From: Pirellulales bacterium
GTDB lineage: Bacteria > Planctomycetota > Planctomycetia > Pirellulales > JACPPG01
Reading direction: 5' to 3'
Assembly (NCBI GenBank): GCA_036499395.1
Contig: DASYDW010000068.1
Location: forward strand, 186,001-250,000
Length of the DNA: 64,000 bases
In this document: piece by piece, positions 27,807 through 37,299 of the stretch
Layout: every line of letters starts with the position of its first letter
Numbering within the stretch: the first letter of the stretch is position 1
Translations under genes and position numbers: made by a program
The notes under the pieces: generated by a model
The model's database searches: none
What the model was told of the DNA's origin: nothing
The model's input: only the letters and a program-made list of their open reading frames with translations

Positions 27807-30800
27807 TCACGGCTCCTCGCGCATCAGAGCGGCGGGTTGCGGGGCCATGATTTGAAACCAATTCTGCAATCCCTTCATAACGGCCTTGCCCGCCTTCGCG
27901 GTCTCGGTCTCCTTCTTCGAGCCTGCCTGCGAGGTACCCTCGGCCGGCGCCTCCTTGCCGGTGAATGTCAGCCGTAGCGATACCCCTTGCGTACCTTGCG
28001 CCTTCAGGATGACTTGATGGCGCTCGGGATCGCCCGAGATATCGAGCCCCTGTTGGACCGGCTGCGACAGCTTCTCGTCGTGAACGATCTTGCCGGTGCG
28101 CTTATCGACGCAAATGATTTCGGCTTCGACATTGTGCGATCGATTCTTGCGCTGGTCGTAGATGTGGGTGGCGAACGTCAACACCGGCAGCGCCGCCGGT
28201 TGGTACAGCGATAGTCCTTGGCGGTCGACTTGCATCGAGCCAATTTTTTTGCCGCTCGACCGATCGAAGATATAAACGTGCCCGGTGAGGAGCGGGCAGC
28301 CGATTCCCCCGACGACCGCTTGGCGGTTAATGCTGTTGCGCATCTGGACCGGACGATTCGTCGCCAGGATGTACTGCCCGGAACCACGGAGGACGTAGAT
28401 CTCGCTTAGGTTGGGTTCGGGGGCGAGCTTTTCCTCGACCAACGCATGGCCATCGTTCAATGCGAGTAGCGCGAACTGGCCGTCGGGCGTCATGACGCCC
28501 ACGGCTTCGTCATGCACGACCCAGGCCTTAGCCGAGGCGGGGAATTGTCGTTGCCAAATCGTTTTTTCGGCCCATGGATCCGTAACCGCCAGCTTTACGT
28601 GTCCGCGCTCCAGGTTCCAACTGACGACGCGGCGGCCAAGAGACAACATGCGTTGGGGTGACGCGGGAACTTTTCGCCTGCCTAGCTCAAAGCCGTCGAG
28701 CGCCCGGACCACTAGAGCGTCTTCGCTATTGGGTGGAACGATGAATAGCATTTCTTCGTCGCCGAAGATATCACTGCCTGGCTCGGTGTCGCTGCGCGTC
28801 CAGAGCGATTCACCGGTCAGTGGGCGGACCGCGATCACGGAGCGCATGCGCTGGTAGCAGGCCATGTCCGGCGTGACGGGGCCAATGCTGCCGAGCGGCC
28901 GGCCCAATTGGTCGGCGACGATCGGCCGCGGTACGGCCCACGGAACTTGAACGATGTGCGGCTGCGGTTGGAAGGGAACAGCCGACGCGCGCTCGATGAG
29001 GTCGTGCCGCCACAGGATGCGGGCGCCGTCATTGCCAGGCCCTCCCAGCGTGTCGATGGCCATGACCTGATAGGCCATGGAAACGAGCACCACATGCCCG
29101 CTGACGCGAGCCGGGCTCATTTGGCCGTTACCGAAAAACGTGTTGTTATTATTGGGGGCGTTCGAGTCGCGCAACGGCACGCGCCACCGTTCGCGACCCA
29201 GGCCGTCGAAGCCGACCAAGGATTGTTGCTGCTGATCGACGCACAGCGACGCGTGCTCGTAGAAAGGCGACAAGGGGCCGGTCAGGTCCAGGGCGAAATG
29301 GCGCGTCATGGTACTGGACGAAGTCTTGCTCTCTTCGCGCTCGACCGTGCCGATGGGCCATGGTTCGACGGTCGTCATCAGTTTGCGCACGTCGGAGTCT
29401 TCGGGCAGGATATCGGCGAGCTGCCGTCCTGTTTTACCATCGAGGCAGGGAACGTCGGCGTAACGATCGACGAGCCGCTGATAATAAATCGCGGCGTCAT
29501 CGTACCGCTTGGCCTGGTCGAGAAGTGCCGCATATTGGGCCGTAGCCTTGGCGACTACCGACGCGTTGTCAGTAGATTCAAGGCGCCGCAGGATTTGCTC
29601 CGCTTCGGCGTAGGCCCCCTCATCGACCAGTCGCGAGAATAGTTGTTCACGCGCGGTGTCCCCAATCATGGGCAGCGTGCCGTAGTAGGCCAGGAACGTG
29701 CGCAGCGGGATCGGGCCGGCGGCCTGCAGGGCCGAGTCCAATCGTGTGCGGATCGTGCTTTCCATGGCGGCACGATCGGCTGGCGAGCCAGCATCGAGCA
29801 ACTCGCGCAGGCGAGCCTGAACCCAACGATCGCGACGCACCGACAACACATGGTCGACCCGCTCGAGTTCGCTCGCGCCCCCGTCGGCGATGGCGATGCG
29901 CATATACGCTTCGAATGCGGCGGGCACATTGCCGGCGCTTTGCCAGCCAACAGCCACGAGGCGGAGGAAGGCGCCGCGCTGTGCCGGCTGTTCGATCAGT
30001 TTTTCGATGTCCGCTAACTGGTCTTTGTAGGCGGGGAAGTCGATGCGCATTCCTTCCAACAGCGCGTCGACCAGCAAGTCGCGCGTGCGAGGATCGGGTG
30101 CTACTTCGAAGGACTTTCGCAAGCTGTCGGTGGCGTCGCGGAAATTGCCTTCATCGAGCAGCAACTCGCCGCGCCGAGCCAGTGCCGCGGCGTCATTCGG
30201 GTTTGCGTCAATCGCGGCGCTGATTTGCTTCCACAGATCATCGCGCTGATCGAAGCGCTCGATGACGTCGATGCTTTGCGAGATCACTGCCCCCCGGTGA
30301 CAGATCAGATTACCTGGTGCGGTACCGGTGCGCGATTTCGAGCGCGCCACGATCTGTCCGCTGTCGATGTCGATGGCGGCAACCTCGGCCGTCGACAAGG
30401 GAAGATGGTAGCGGCGACCGTTAAAGAACCCGCGACCGCTCGGAACGCTGCCCACCGGCAACGGTAACGAGGCCTCGCTCCAGCAAGGGAGCCCGTCTTT
30501 CAGGCCGAGGGCGCGGATCGAATTTCGCCCGATGACCAACACCTTATCATCGTCGACGCAACCGATGTACAAGCCGTCATCGCGAGGCTTTTGCCACAAG
30601 AGTTTTCCGTCCAGCAAGTTCAAGCAATGCAATTGATTCGACTCGGGCGGCGTGAGCAGCACATGGCCGCCAGCGATCGTTACGCTGGCATCGTTCCACC
30701 GATTTCCGACTCCGCCGTTATTTACCGCCAGCGCCGGATTGCGAATCATGCCCAGTCGTGTGGCGTCCGGCGTGTTCCCGTCATTACGGGCGTATTGGTA

Positions 30801-32711
30801 ACCCCACAACAGCGAGCGCGTTGTCAGATCGAGCGCGACGATGGCCCCGGCCGCGGTTGGGCAGACCAGGACGCCATCGGAATAAGAAGGGGACAGGCCT
30901 GAGGAACGGCGCACTTGCTCCGTGCCTTGGATGGTTTCGAGGACGGCCAATTGCTGCGACCATTCGAACTTACCCGTCGCTGCGTCGAGGGCGACCAGGC
31001 GAATCTCGCCCTTCATTTCCGAAAGGGCGTAAACCTTGTCTGCCAAGGGTAGGGGGGCACCGAGGAAAAACGCGCCGGCCAACTCGGACTGGGGCTCGCC
31101 CTGCGGGCCACCGGCATCCCATTTCAATTTGCCCTCGGTGGCGATGTCGTACGCCGCGAGGCGATTGAACGAACGCGGACCGACCAATTGCGGCATGCGC
31201 CGGCCGTTTGGATTTACGACCTGCCACTGTTCGGGAAGGCCGAGCCCGGAATCGAGATCCTCGACGCAGAAGACGCGCAGCCCATCGCTGCTCATCGTGC
31301 CGTATGTCGTGTCCTCGTAGAGCCGATGACTGAGCCAGCGCGGTCCATTGGCGAGCGCCGGGTTGGGAACCTGGCGTGCGTTGCCGATGCGCGCCGGCTG
31401 GTTGATCGAATGCGACGGTGCTCCTGGATCGAGTAAGTGGCGAATCGAGTCGTCGACGGGTCCGGGCCAGACGCGTTTTCCGGTGGTGAAATTAACGGCC
31501 AGAAGCCCCCCGACGGTGCGCATCAAAACCAGGTCCTTTACCGCCAGCGGGTGCAGGCTGCAGAGCATGATGTTGCCCTGATCCTGCGAGGTATCGCGGA
31601 GCTGTTTGACCAGATCCTCGACCGGTGGGCCGAAAGTATCGGATGTGGGAATCGCCCAGCGTCGACTGAGCAGGGGGCTGCTACCGTTGCTGATCGTGTT
31701 CCGACTGGCGCTCCCGCGGTACATGGCCCATTGATCGCCGCCGTCGACCGCGGCTGCTGCCGCGACGTGCGCGAACTTGGCCAGCCAGGTGAGCGCTTCA
31801 TCATCGCGATGAAATAACGGAACTTCCTTGCCCCCGACGATGACCCGAGTTACTCGATTCTGTTGCAGGAGCTGCGAAAGCGCCTCGCGCGCCTTGTCGC
31901 TCATACCAGCCTGCAGCCAACAGGTAGCGAGCTTGAGGGTCAAGGCGGGCTCGAACTGACCGGCGGCGGGCGTGCTTTGCAAACGCTTTAGCGACAGGGC
32001 CGCGGCCAGAGGCTGGCCATGGTCGAACTGATAGGCGGCCAACAGATAAGTGGCTTCGTAGCCGGCCGTCGTGTGGAAAAAACGTCGCGACACGTCGGTG
32101 AGCGCCGAGGCGTCCCCCTTCGCAATGGCCGCGTCGAGGCTTTGCCGCGCGGCGGCCCCGTAAAGCAATTCGTAGGCTTCGCGCCCGTCGCCCGATAGAT
32201 CACCCAGCAAGCGCTGAGCTTCGGCCTTCAGGCTGCGATGAATCGGCTCGTCGCGCTTTGGTTGGAAAAAGTAATCCTCGGGGCCTTCGAGTATGTCTCC
32301 CAGCAGGTGGACCGCTTCGCCGTAGCGGTGCTCTTCGAGTAGATCCTGCGCTTTGGACAATCGCTGCAATGTGGCGCGATCGGCCGGAAAAAAGATCGGA
32401 TCGTCCTCGAGCCCTGCGCCGGTTCCCACTTGACCAGCGCGGGCCCGCATCAGGACATTCGCCCCACCGCGAATCTGCAACGGACCGGGGAGCGGCCGGA
32501 TTTTTGGCGCCTCTTGGGGAGCCTTTTCCGCCGGGGGCGCGGCGGGCTTGGGGTCGGCGTCTTTCTTCTCCGCTGGGGGCGCTTCCTTGGCCGGGGTCGG
32601 TTGCGGTTCGTCCGCCGCCACCCAGCGACCGGTGGTGAGCAGAGCTACCAGGGCAAGTGCCAGAACGGTCCCGCGCGAGGGTCGCGAGCCCGCGAATCCA
32701 CCGTGATCCAT
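27807..32711 (-). CDS. Giant exported PQQ-propeller protein
   Basis: 1634 residues. ATG 32711 is chosen: a GGAAAGGGAAGG site lies directly upstream and a hydrophobic export segment follows (VLALALVALLTTG, near 17-30). A Pro/Ala/Lys-rich linker spans about 38-75. Next is a helical region with a TPR-like start (EHRYGEAVHLLGDILEGPEDYF), then a beta-propeller with PQQ-like repeats (LLAVNFTTGKRVWPG, IRLVALDAATGKFEWSQQ, IVALDLTTRSLLWGYQ, LLDGKLLWQKPRD). A central TPR-like helical part (about 840-1110) and a second, more diverged propeller (ITGESLWTR type) complete it. It heads the MoxR/VWA cluster. There is no sign of quinoprotein catalysis; a scaffold or sensor role is inferred. Confidence 0.9.
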   Translation of the reverse strand: MDHGGFAGSRPSRGTVLALALVALLTTGRWVAADEPQPTPAKEAPPAEKKDADPKPAAPPAEKAPQEAPKIRPLPGPLQIRGGANVLMRARAGQVGTGAGLEDDPIFFPADRATLQRLSKAQDLLEEHRYGEAVHLLGDILEGPEDYFFQPKRDEPIHRSLKAEAQRLLGDLSGDGREAYELLYGAAARQSLDAAIAKGDASALTDVSRRFFHTTAGYEATYLLAAYQFDHGQPLAAALSLKRLQSTPAAGQFEPALTLKLATCWLQAGMSDKAREALSQLLQQNRVTRVIVGGKEVPLFHRDDEALTWLAKFAHVAAAAAVDGGDQWAMYRGSASRNTISNGSSPLLSRRWAIPTSDTFGPPVEDLVKQLRDTSQDQGNIMLCSLHPLAVKDLVLMRTVGGLLAVNFTTGKRVWPGPVDDSIRHLLDPGAPSHSINQPARIGNARQVPNPALANGPRWLSHRLYEDTTYGTMSSDGLRVFCVEDLDSGLGLPEQWQVVNPNGRRMPQLVGPRSFNRLAAYDIATEGKLKWDAGGPQGEPQSELAGAFFLGAPLPLADKVYALSEMKGEIRLVALDAATGKFEWSQQLAVLETIQGTEQVRRSSGLSPSYSDGVLVCPTAAGAIVALDLTTRSLLWGYQYARNDGNTPDATRLGMIRNPALAVNNGGVGNRWNDASVTIAGGHVLLTPPESNQLHCLNLLDGKLLWQKPRDDGLYIGCVDDDKVLVIGRNSIRALGLKDGLPCWSEASLPLPVGSVPSGRGFFNGRRYHLPLSTAEVAAIDIDSGQIVARSKSRTGTAPGNLICHRGAVISQSIDVIERFDQRDDLWKQISAAIDANPNDAAALARRGELLLDEGNFRDATDSLRKSFEVAPDPRTRDLLVDALLEGMRIDFPAYKDQLADIEKLIEQPAQRGAFLRLVAVGWQSAGNVPAAFEAYMRIAIADGGASELERVDHVLSVRRDRWVQARLRELLDAGSPADRAAMESTIRTRLDSALQAAGPIPLRTFLAYYGTLPMIGDTAREQLFSRLVDEGAYAEAEQILRRLESTDNASVVAKATAQYAALLDQAKRYDDAAIYYQRLVDRYADVPCLDGKTGRQLADILPEDSDVRKLMTTVEPWPIGTVEREESKTSSSTMTRHFALDLTGPLSPFYEHASLCVDQQQQSLVGFDGLGRERWRVPLRDSNAPNNNNTFFGNGQMSPARVSGHVVLVSMAYQVMAIDTLGGPGNDGARILWRHDLIERASAVPFQPQPHIVQVPWAVPRPIVADQLGRPLGSIGPVTPDMACYQRMRSVIAVRPLTGESLWTRSDTEPGSDIFGDEEMLFIVPPNSEDALVVRALDGFELGRRKVPASPQRMLSLGRRVVSWNLERGHVKLAVTDPWAEKTIWQRQFPASAKAWVVHDEAVGVMTPDGQFALLALNDGHALVEEKLAPEPNLSEIYVLRGSGQYILATNRPVQMRNSINRQAVVGGIGCPLLTGHVYIFDRSSGKKIGSMQVDRQGLSLYQPAALPVLTFATHIYDQRKNRSHNVEAEIICVDKRTGKIVHDEKLSQPVQQGLDISGDPERHQVILKAQGTQGVSLRLTFTGKEAPAEGTSQAGSKKETETAKAGKAVMKGLQNWFQIMAPQPAALMREEP

Positions 32712-33322
32712 GCGCCTTCCCTTTCCTACCGGTCGAGGCAGTGAATCGCCTGAAAAGTTGAATCGCCGCACAAGTCGTCGTCCGTAACTAACGCGTGCAT
32801 GACGGTCCGCCAGCTATCGTTCCCGATCTCCGTAAGGGTTAGATAGTTTCAAGGGCGCTTTAGTTCTGCGATCCGCGGGGATTTATTCCGATGTCGGCAC
32901 CGGGTCCAGAAGCCCGGCAGGAGAGCTTGCGCCTGTGGCGGCACGCCGTAAGACGAGCCTTAGCAATATCTTACATGACGAGGTGCGGACCTTCAAGTTT
33001 TCGGCACCCCCGCACGGCCGTTCAAGCCGATTGCCGGCACAGTCGCGCGGGGTGCGACACTCGTTGCGATTGCCCGGCTTGGGCCGACCGGGCATCGAAT
33101 CACGGAGGACGAGCGCGCGTCCGCGGCGCCGACTACGAGCCCCGAAGAAGGGTGGCATGGATTCGATGGAATGATGGCCCGAGCGAGGGCGTGAAAGCGC
33201 GCGACAGTTGGTTCTGCGACGCACGCTGATGCGCGCCGCGCGGGGCCGATTATGCGCGTTGTATCGCGTGTGCAGAGCGCGCGACGTGTCGTTCGCAGCG
33301 GTTTTGCATGTAAAAATGCGGT

Positions 33323-33363
33323 ATTTCCCGGGCGATTTGGCACTTTCTTGAAAATTTCCCGGG
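33323..33363. repeat. Two direct copies of ATTTCCCGGG, 31 bases apart
   Basis: Identical decamers at 33323-33332 and 33354-33363, each containing the palindrome CCCGGG and spaced close to three helical turns, within the T-rich region upstream of the HU-like gene. This is suggestive of a protein-binding pair. No regulator is identified. Confidence 0.45.
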
Positions 33364-33407
33364 TTTTTTGGGTTGCTTTTTTGTTTTGATCTATTTTTAA
33401 TCAGTCG

Positions 33408-33428
33408 CGACCGCTGCTGCGGCGGTCG
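33408..33428 (+). promoter_or_regulatory. Leader hairpin upstream of HU-like gene
   Basis: A 7-bp perfect stem, CGACCGC paired with GCGGTCG, around a 7-base loop, 21 bases before the ribosome binding site of the HU-like gene. It could stabilise the leader or influence translation. There is no direct evidence of function. Confidence 0.35.
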
Positions 33429-33449
33429 AAGTCCTCACTAACCATTCGC

Positions 33450-33457
33450 AAGGAGGT
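33450..33457 (+). promoter_or_regulatory. Strong ribosome binding site of HU-like gene
   Basis: AAGGAGGT, an almost full anti-Shine-Dalgarno match, 10 bases before ATG 33468. It stands out because most genes in this window have weak sites, and it fits an abundant nucleoid protein. Confidence 0.75.
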
Positions 33458-33467
33458 TCACTCAGTC

Positions 33468-33803
33468 ATGGCGAAAGCCACCGCAACCGCTGCCAAGAAA
33501 GCCCCGAGCAAGAGCGAGATCCTGAACAACATTTCGGCCGCCACCGGCGTCAGCCGAAAGGACGTCTCGGCCGTTCTCGAAACGCTCGCCGGCGAAGTTC
33601 GCAAGGCGCTCAGCAACCGTGGTCCCGGCGTCTTCGGCGTCCCGGGCCTGGTCAAGATCACGAAGAAGAAGGTTCCCGCCCGCGCTGCCAAGAAGAACGT
33701 TCCGAATCCGTTCAAGCCGGGTGAGACGATGGACGTCAAGGCTCGTCCGGCCTACAACAAGGTCGCCATCCGCGCCCTGAAGAACCTAAAGGATATGGTC
33801 TAA
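33468..33803 (+). CDS. HU/IHF-family DNA-binding protein
   Basis: 111-residue basic protein. A Lys/Ala-rich tail (residues 1-14) precedes an HU-like fold: SKSEILNNISAATGVSRKDV (helices 1-2), then VLETLAGEVRKALS, the beta region GVFGVPGLVKITKKKVPARA, and an arm and C-terminus NPFKPGETMDVKARPAYNKV. Bacterial HU is about 90 residues, so the basic extension is the difference; similar tails occur in planctomycete homologues. It would bind and bend DNA as part of the nucleoid. Strong ribosome binding site, T-rich upstream region and hairpins downstream all suggest a highly expressed single-gene transcript. Confidence 0.93.
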   Translation: MAKATATAAKKAPSKSEILNNISAATGVSRKDVSAVLETLAGEVRKALSNRGPGVFGVPGLVKITKKKVPARAAKKNVPNPFKPGETMDVKARPAYNKVAIRALKNLKDMV

Positions 33804-33860
33804 GCCAACTGGGTCTCATCGATCCTGGGTTTAAACCAACCTGAATTGAATCCACCAAGG

Positions 33861-33898
33861 GCCGCCTGAGGGCCGCTTAGCGGCGGCCCTCAGGCGGC
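33861..33898. terminator. Perfect 16-bp inverted repeat after HU-like gene
   Basis: GCCGCCTGAGGGCCGC (33861-33876) pairs perfectly with 33883-33898 around a 6-base loop, 57 bases after the HU-like stop. The stem is very stable but has no T-run, so it may stabilise the mRNA 3' end or act with the next hairpin. Confidence 0.6.
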
Positions 33899-33954
33899 GC
33901 ATACGACGCGACCGCTCGGCCGTAGGCTCTCTCGCAAATCATCGTCGACAACGA

Positions 33955-33995
33955 CGACCGCGAGCGGCAAACGGTCGAGCGGTCGTTTTTGTTTT
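33955..33995 (+). terminator. Likely Rho-independent terminator
   Basis: CGACCGC (33955-33961) can pair with GCGGTCG (33979-33985), directly followed by TTTTTGTTTT. An alternative longer-range partner of the same right arm is CGACCGCTCG at 33909-33918. It would end transcription of the HU-like gene; the T-run touches the stop codon of the opposing SDR gene. Confidence 0.6.
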
Positions 33996-34779
33996 AAAGC
34001 CGCATTGCCGTGAAGCCGCCGTCGACGTAGTAGGTCGCGCCGGTGATGAAGCTGCCTGCGGCGCGCGACAGCAGGAGTAAAGTCGCGCCGACCAATTCTT
34101 CCGGCTTGCCGAAACGGGCCATCGGCGTTTGGTTCATGATGTTGGCCGTGCGTTCGGCGTCGAGAATCTTGCGATTTTGTTCGGCAGGAAAGAAGCCGGG
34201 GCAAAGTGCATTGACGCGTACGCCGTGTGGCGCGAATTCCCGAGCCACATTGCGGGTTAGATTGACGACCGCGGCCTTGGACGCGGAATAGGCAAACACC
34301 CGCGACAACGGGCGATCGGCCGTTACGCTGGCGATATTCAAGATCGAACCACCGCCCTCGGATTCGATCATCTGGCGGCCAAAGATCTGGCAGCCCAGGT
34401 GAACCGCGGTCAGGTTACTGGCCAAGACGCGTTCCCACTCAGCGTCCAGCACGTCGAGATAGGCGCTGGCTGAATTGACGCCGGCGCCATTGATAAGCAT
34501 GTCGACGCGACCATATTGCGTCAGCACGGCTTTCAATAAGGATTCGACCGACTCGCGATCGCTGACCTCGACCGGTGCGAACGAAGCGCTGCCGCCGGCC
34601 GTTTGAATCGCTCGAACACGTTCTGCGCCGCGCTCCGCGTTGCGCCCTGCGACCACGATCGTGGCGCCGGCGCGGGCCAGCCCTTCGCAGAGCGCGCCTC
34701 CGAGTACGCCGGTACCGCCCGTGACGACAGCGACCTGTCCGGTGAGGCCAAAAAGCTGGTCGAGATATTCGTTGGCCAT
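33994..34779 (-). CDS. SDR-family oxidoreductase
   Basis: 261-residue short-chain dehydrogenase/reductase. The nucleotide-binding motif TGGTGVLGG is at 20-28. NNAG is present as NGAG, the active-site Ser lies in LNIASVTAD, and YSASK supplies Tyr and Lys. The C-terminus FITGATYYVDGGFTAMRL is complete. The N-terminus (LFGLTGQVAVVTGGTGVLGG split across 10-29) resembles the sugar-acid SDRs, such as those annotated as D-mannonate or gluconate oxidoreductases, and the next gene is 6-phosphogluconate dehydrogenase. A sugar-acid substrate is therefore plausible but not proven. Its start is 51 bases downstream of the gnd stop on the same strand, so co-transcription is possible. Confidence 0.88.
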   Translation of the reverse strand: MANEYLDQLFGLTGQVAVVTGGTGVLGGALCEGLARAGATIVVAGRNAERGAERVRAIQTAGGSASFAPVEVSDRESVESLLKAVLTQYGRVDMLINGAGVNSASAYLDVLDAEWERVLASNLTAVHLGCQIFGRQMIESEGGGSILNIASVTADRPLSRVFAYSASKAAVVNLTRNVAREFAPHGVRVNALCPGFFPAEQNRKILDAERTANIMNQTPMARFGKPEELVGATLLLLSRAAGSFITGATYYVDGGFTAMRL

Positions 34780-34830
34780 CTTTTTGCCGTCAGGTCGCTA
34801 GTAAAAAAGAGGAATGCGAAGGTCGGTCGA

Positions 34831-36273
<1,443 letters not shown>

Positions 36274-36282
36274 GGAGGTAGC

Positions 36283-36320
36283 CAGTCGTCAGTAGTCAGT
36301 AATCGGTCGTCAGTGGACTG
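36283..36320. repeat. Short degenerate CAGT/GTCAGT repeat
   Basis: Between gnd and the HAD gene, the sequence contains several imperfect copies of GTCAGT and CGTCAGT, with the longer unit TCGTCAGT occurring twice (starting near 36286 and 36307). It is too short and irregular for a CRISPR; it could be a dispersed intergenic repeat. Confidence 0.4.
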
Positions 36321-36362
36321 TTGCCGGCGAGAGATAGTCCGATTCCAGTGGAATCGGTGATG

Positions 36363-37226
36363 TTATTTCGTTTGCCAGGGAGGGAGTTCCGGCAAGCATT
36401 GATCGAATTCGTGCAACAACTTGTCTTGATACTCTCCGGCGAACGTGCCGGCAAAGAAGCGGTCGATTCCTTCTTCGTACAGCCGCCGCCAGCTCGACTC
36501 TTCGCTGCCAGGATTGATCGGAAAGAACAATGCCTGATTCGCCACGGCTGCTTTGTAATCGCCAGGGGCGTCGCCGATCATCAGCGTATGGCCCGCCGAG
36601 TATTTGGCAGCCACGGTTAGTGTTTCTTTTTTCGTGCCGATCTCTTGTCCGCAGATCGCAGCAACAAATTTGTCGAGGCCATGCTCTTCCCACTCGCGTT
36701 CGAGCGCCTCGTTCGGCGTGGCTGAGACCACGAGCACGTCGGCGTGCCCCTGCAACTTTTCCAGGCATTCACGGACGAAAGGGAAGGGGGGGACGCCGCG
36801 CACGAAGTTGGCAATCGTCTCGTTGACGGCTTTCGACCAGGCCAGCGCTTGTTTCAGATCAGCGTCGCCCGATTTCTCCACGGCCGCGGCGAGCGCTGGG
36901 TTGGCCTGTTTCGTCTCGACCTTCAGCCAGGCCACCAGGCCGGCGGGCACGCGAATCTTGATGCCGCGAGCGGCCACTTCGGGACGCTTCTGCAACCACT
37001 CGAGCGCTTCGATCAGGGCCGGGAAGCGATTGATACCCCGGCTCTTCGAATACAGATTGACGAACTCAGCCGCCTCGCGTGCGTACTTGCTGACGCCTTG
37101 GAGTTCGTAGCTGTTAATGATGTTTGGGATGAAGCATTCTTTGTGCTTCAGCTCCATCGTGTCGAAGGCGCAGCCATCCGAATCGATGCCGACCAGGAAC
37201 TTGTGCTTGGGGGTGATATCAAACAT
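36363..37226 (-). CDS. HAD-superfamily hydrolase
   Basis: 287-residue phosphatase-like protein. HAD motif I is GIDSDGCAFD (nucleophile Asp near residue 14, acid Asp at +2), motif II is VVSATP, motif III Lys lies in IGTKKE, and motif IV is MIGDAPGD. A helical cap of about 110 residues sits between motifs I and II (C1-type). I cannot name the substrate; most such enzymes act on small phosphorylated metabolites. It lies between gnd and the phosphofructokinase gene, separated by about 73 bases from the latter, so a sugar-phosphate substrate is a reasonable guess. Confidence 0.85.
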   Translation of the reverse strand: MFDITPKHKFLVGIDSDGCAFDTMELKHKECFIPNIINSYELQGVSKYAREAAEFVNLYSKSRGINRFPALIEALEWLQKRPEVAARGIKIRVPAGLVAWLKVETKQANPALAAAVEKSGDADLKQALAWSKAVNETIANFVRGVPPFPFVRECLEKLQGHADVLVVSATPNEALEREWEEHGLDKFVAAICGQEIGTKKETLTVAAKYSAGHTLMIGDAPGDYKAAVANQALFFPINPGSEESSWRRLYEEGIDRFFAGTFAGEYQDKLLHEFDQCLPELPPWQTK

Positions 37227-37299
37227 GCGTGGAATTCGAGCTTGTCGGCGTGAGAAGTAGGGGACGTTTTAATGTTGTGTGCGGCGCCATCATGGCGCC

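Larger units (their letters stand above)
32712..33467. other. Long non-coding region between the operon head and the HU-like gene
   Basis: About 755 bases with no credible gene on either strand; overlapping short frames give Arg/Ala-rich shadows. It must hold the promoter of the minus-strand operon and that of the HU-like gene. The last 110 bases turn AT/T-rich (33361-33402) in contrast to the rest. Within it are a duplicated ATTTCCCGGG and a hairpin upstream of the HU-like ribosome binding site, listed separately. A weak -35/-10 pair could lie near 33368 and 33392, but I would not rely on it. Confidence 0.6.

Noticed and set aside
36283..36320. Possible CRISPR-like repeat between gnd and the HAD gene
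   Set aside because: Units are 6-8 bases, irregular, with no spacers; no cas genes in the window.
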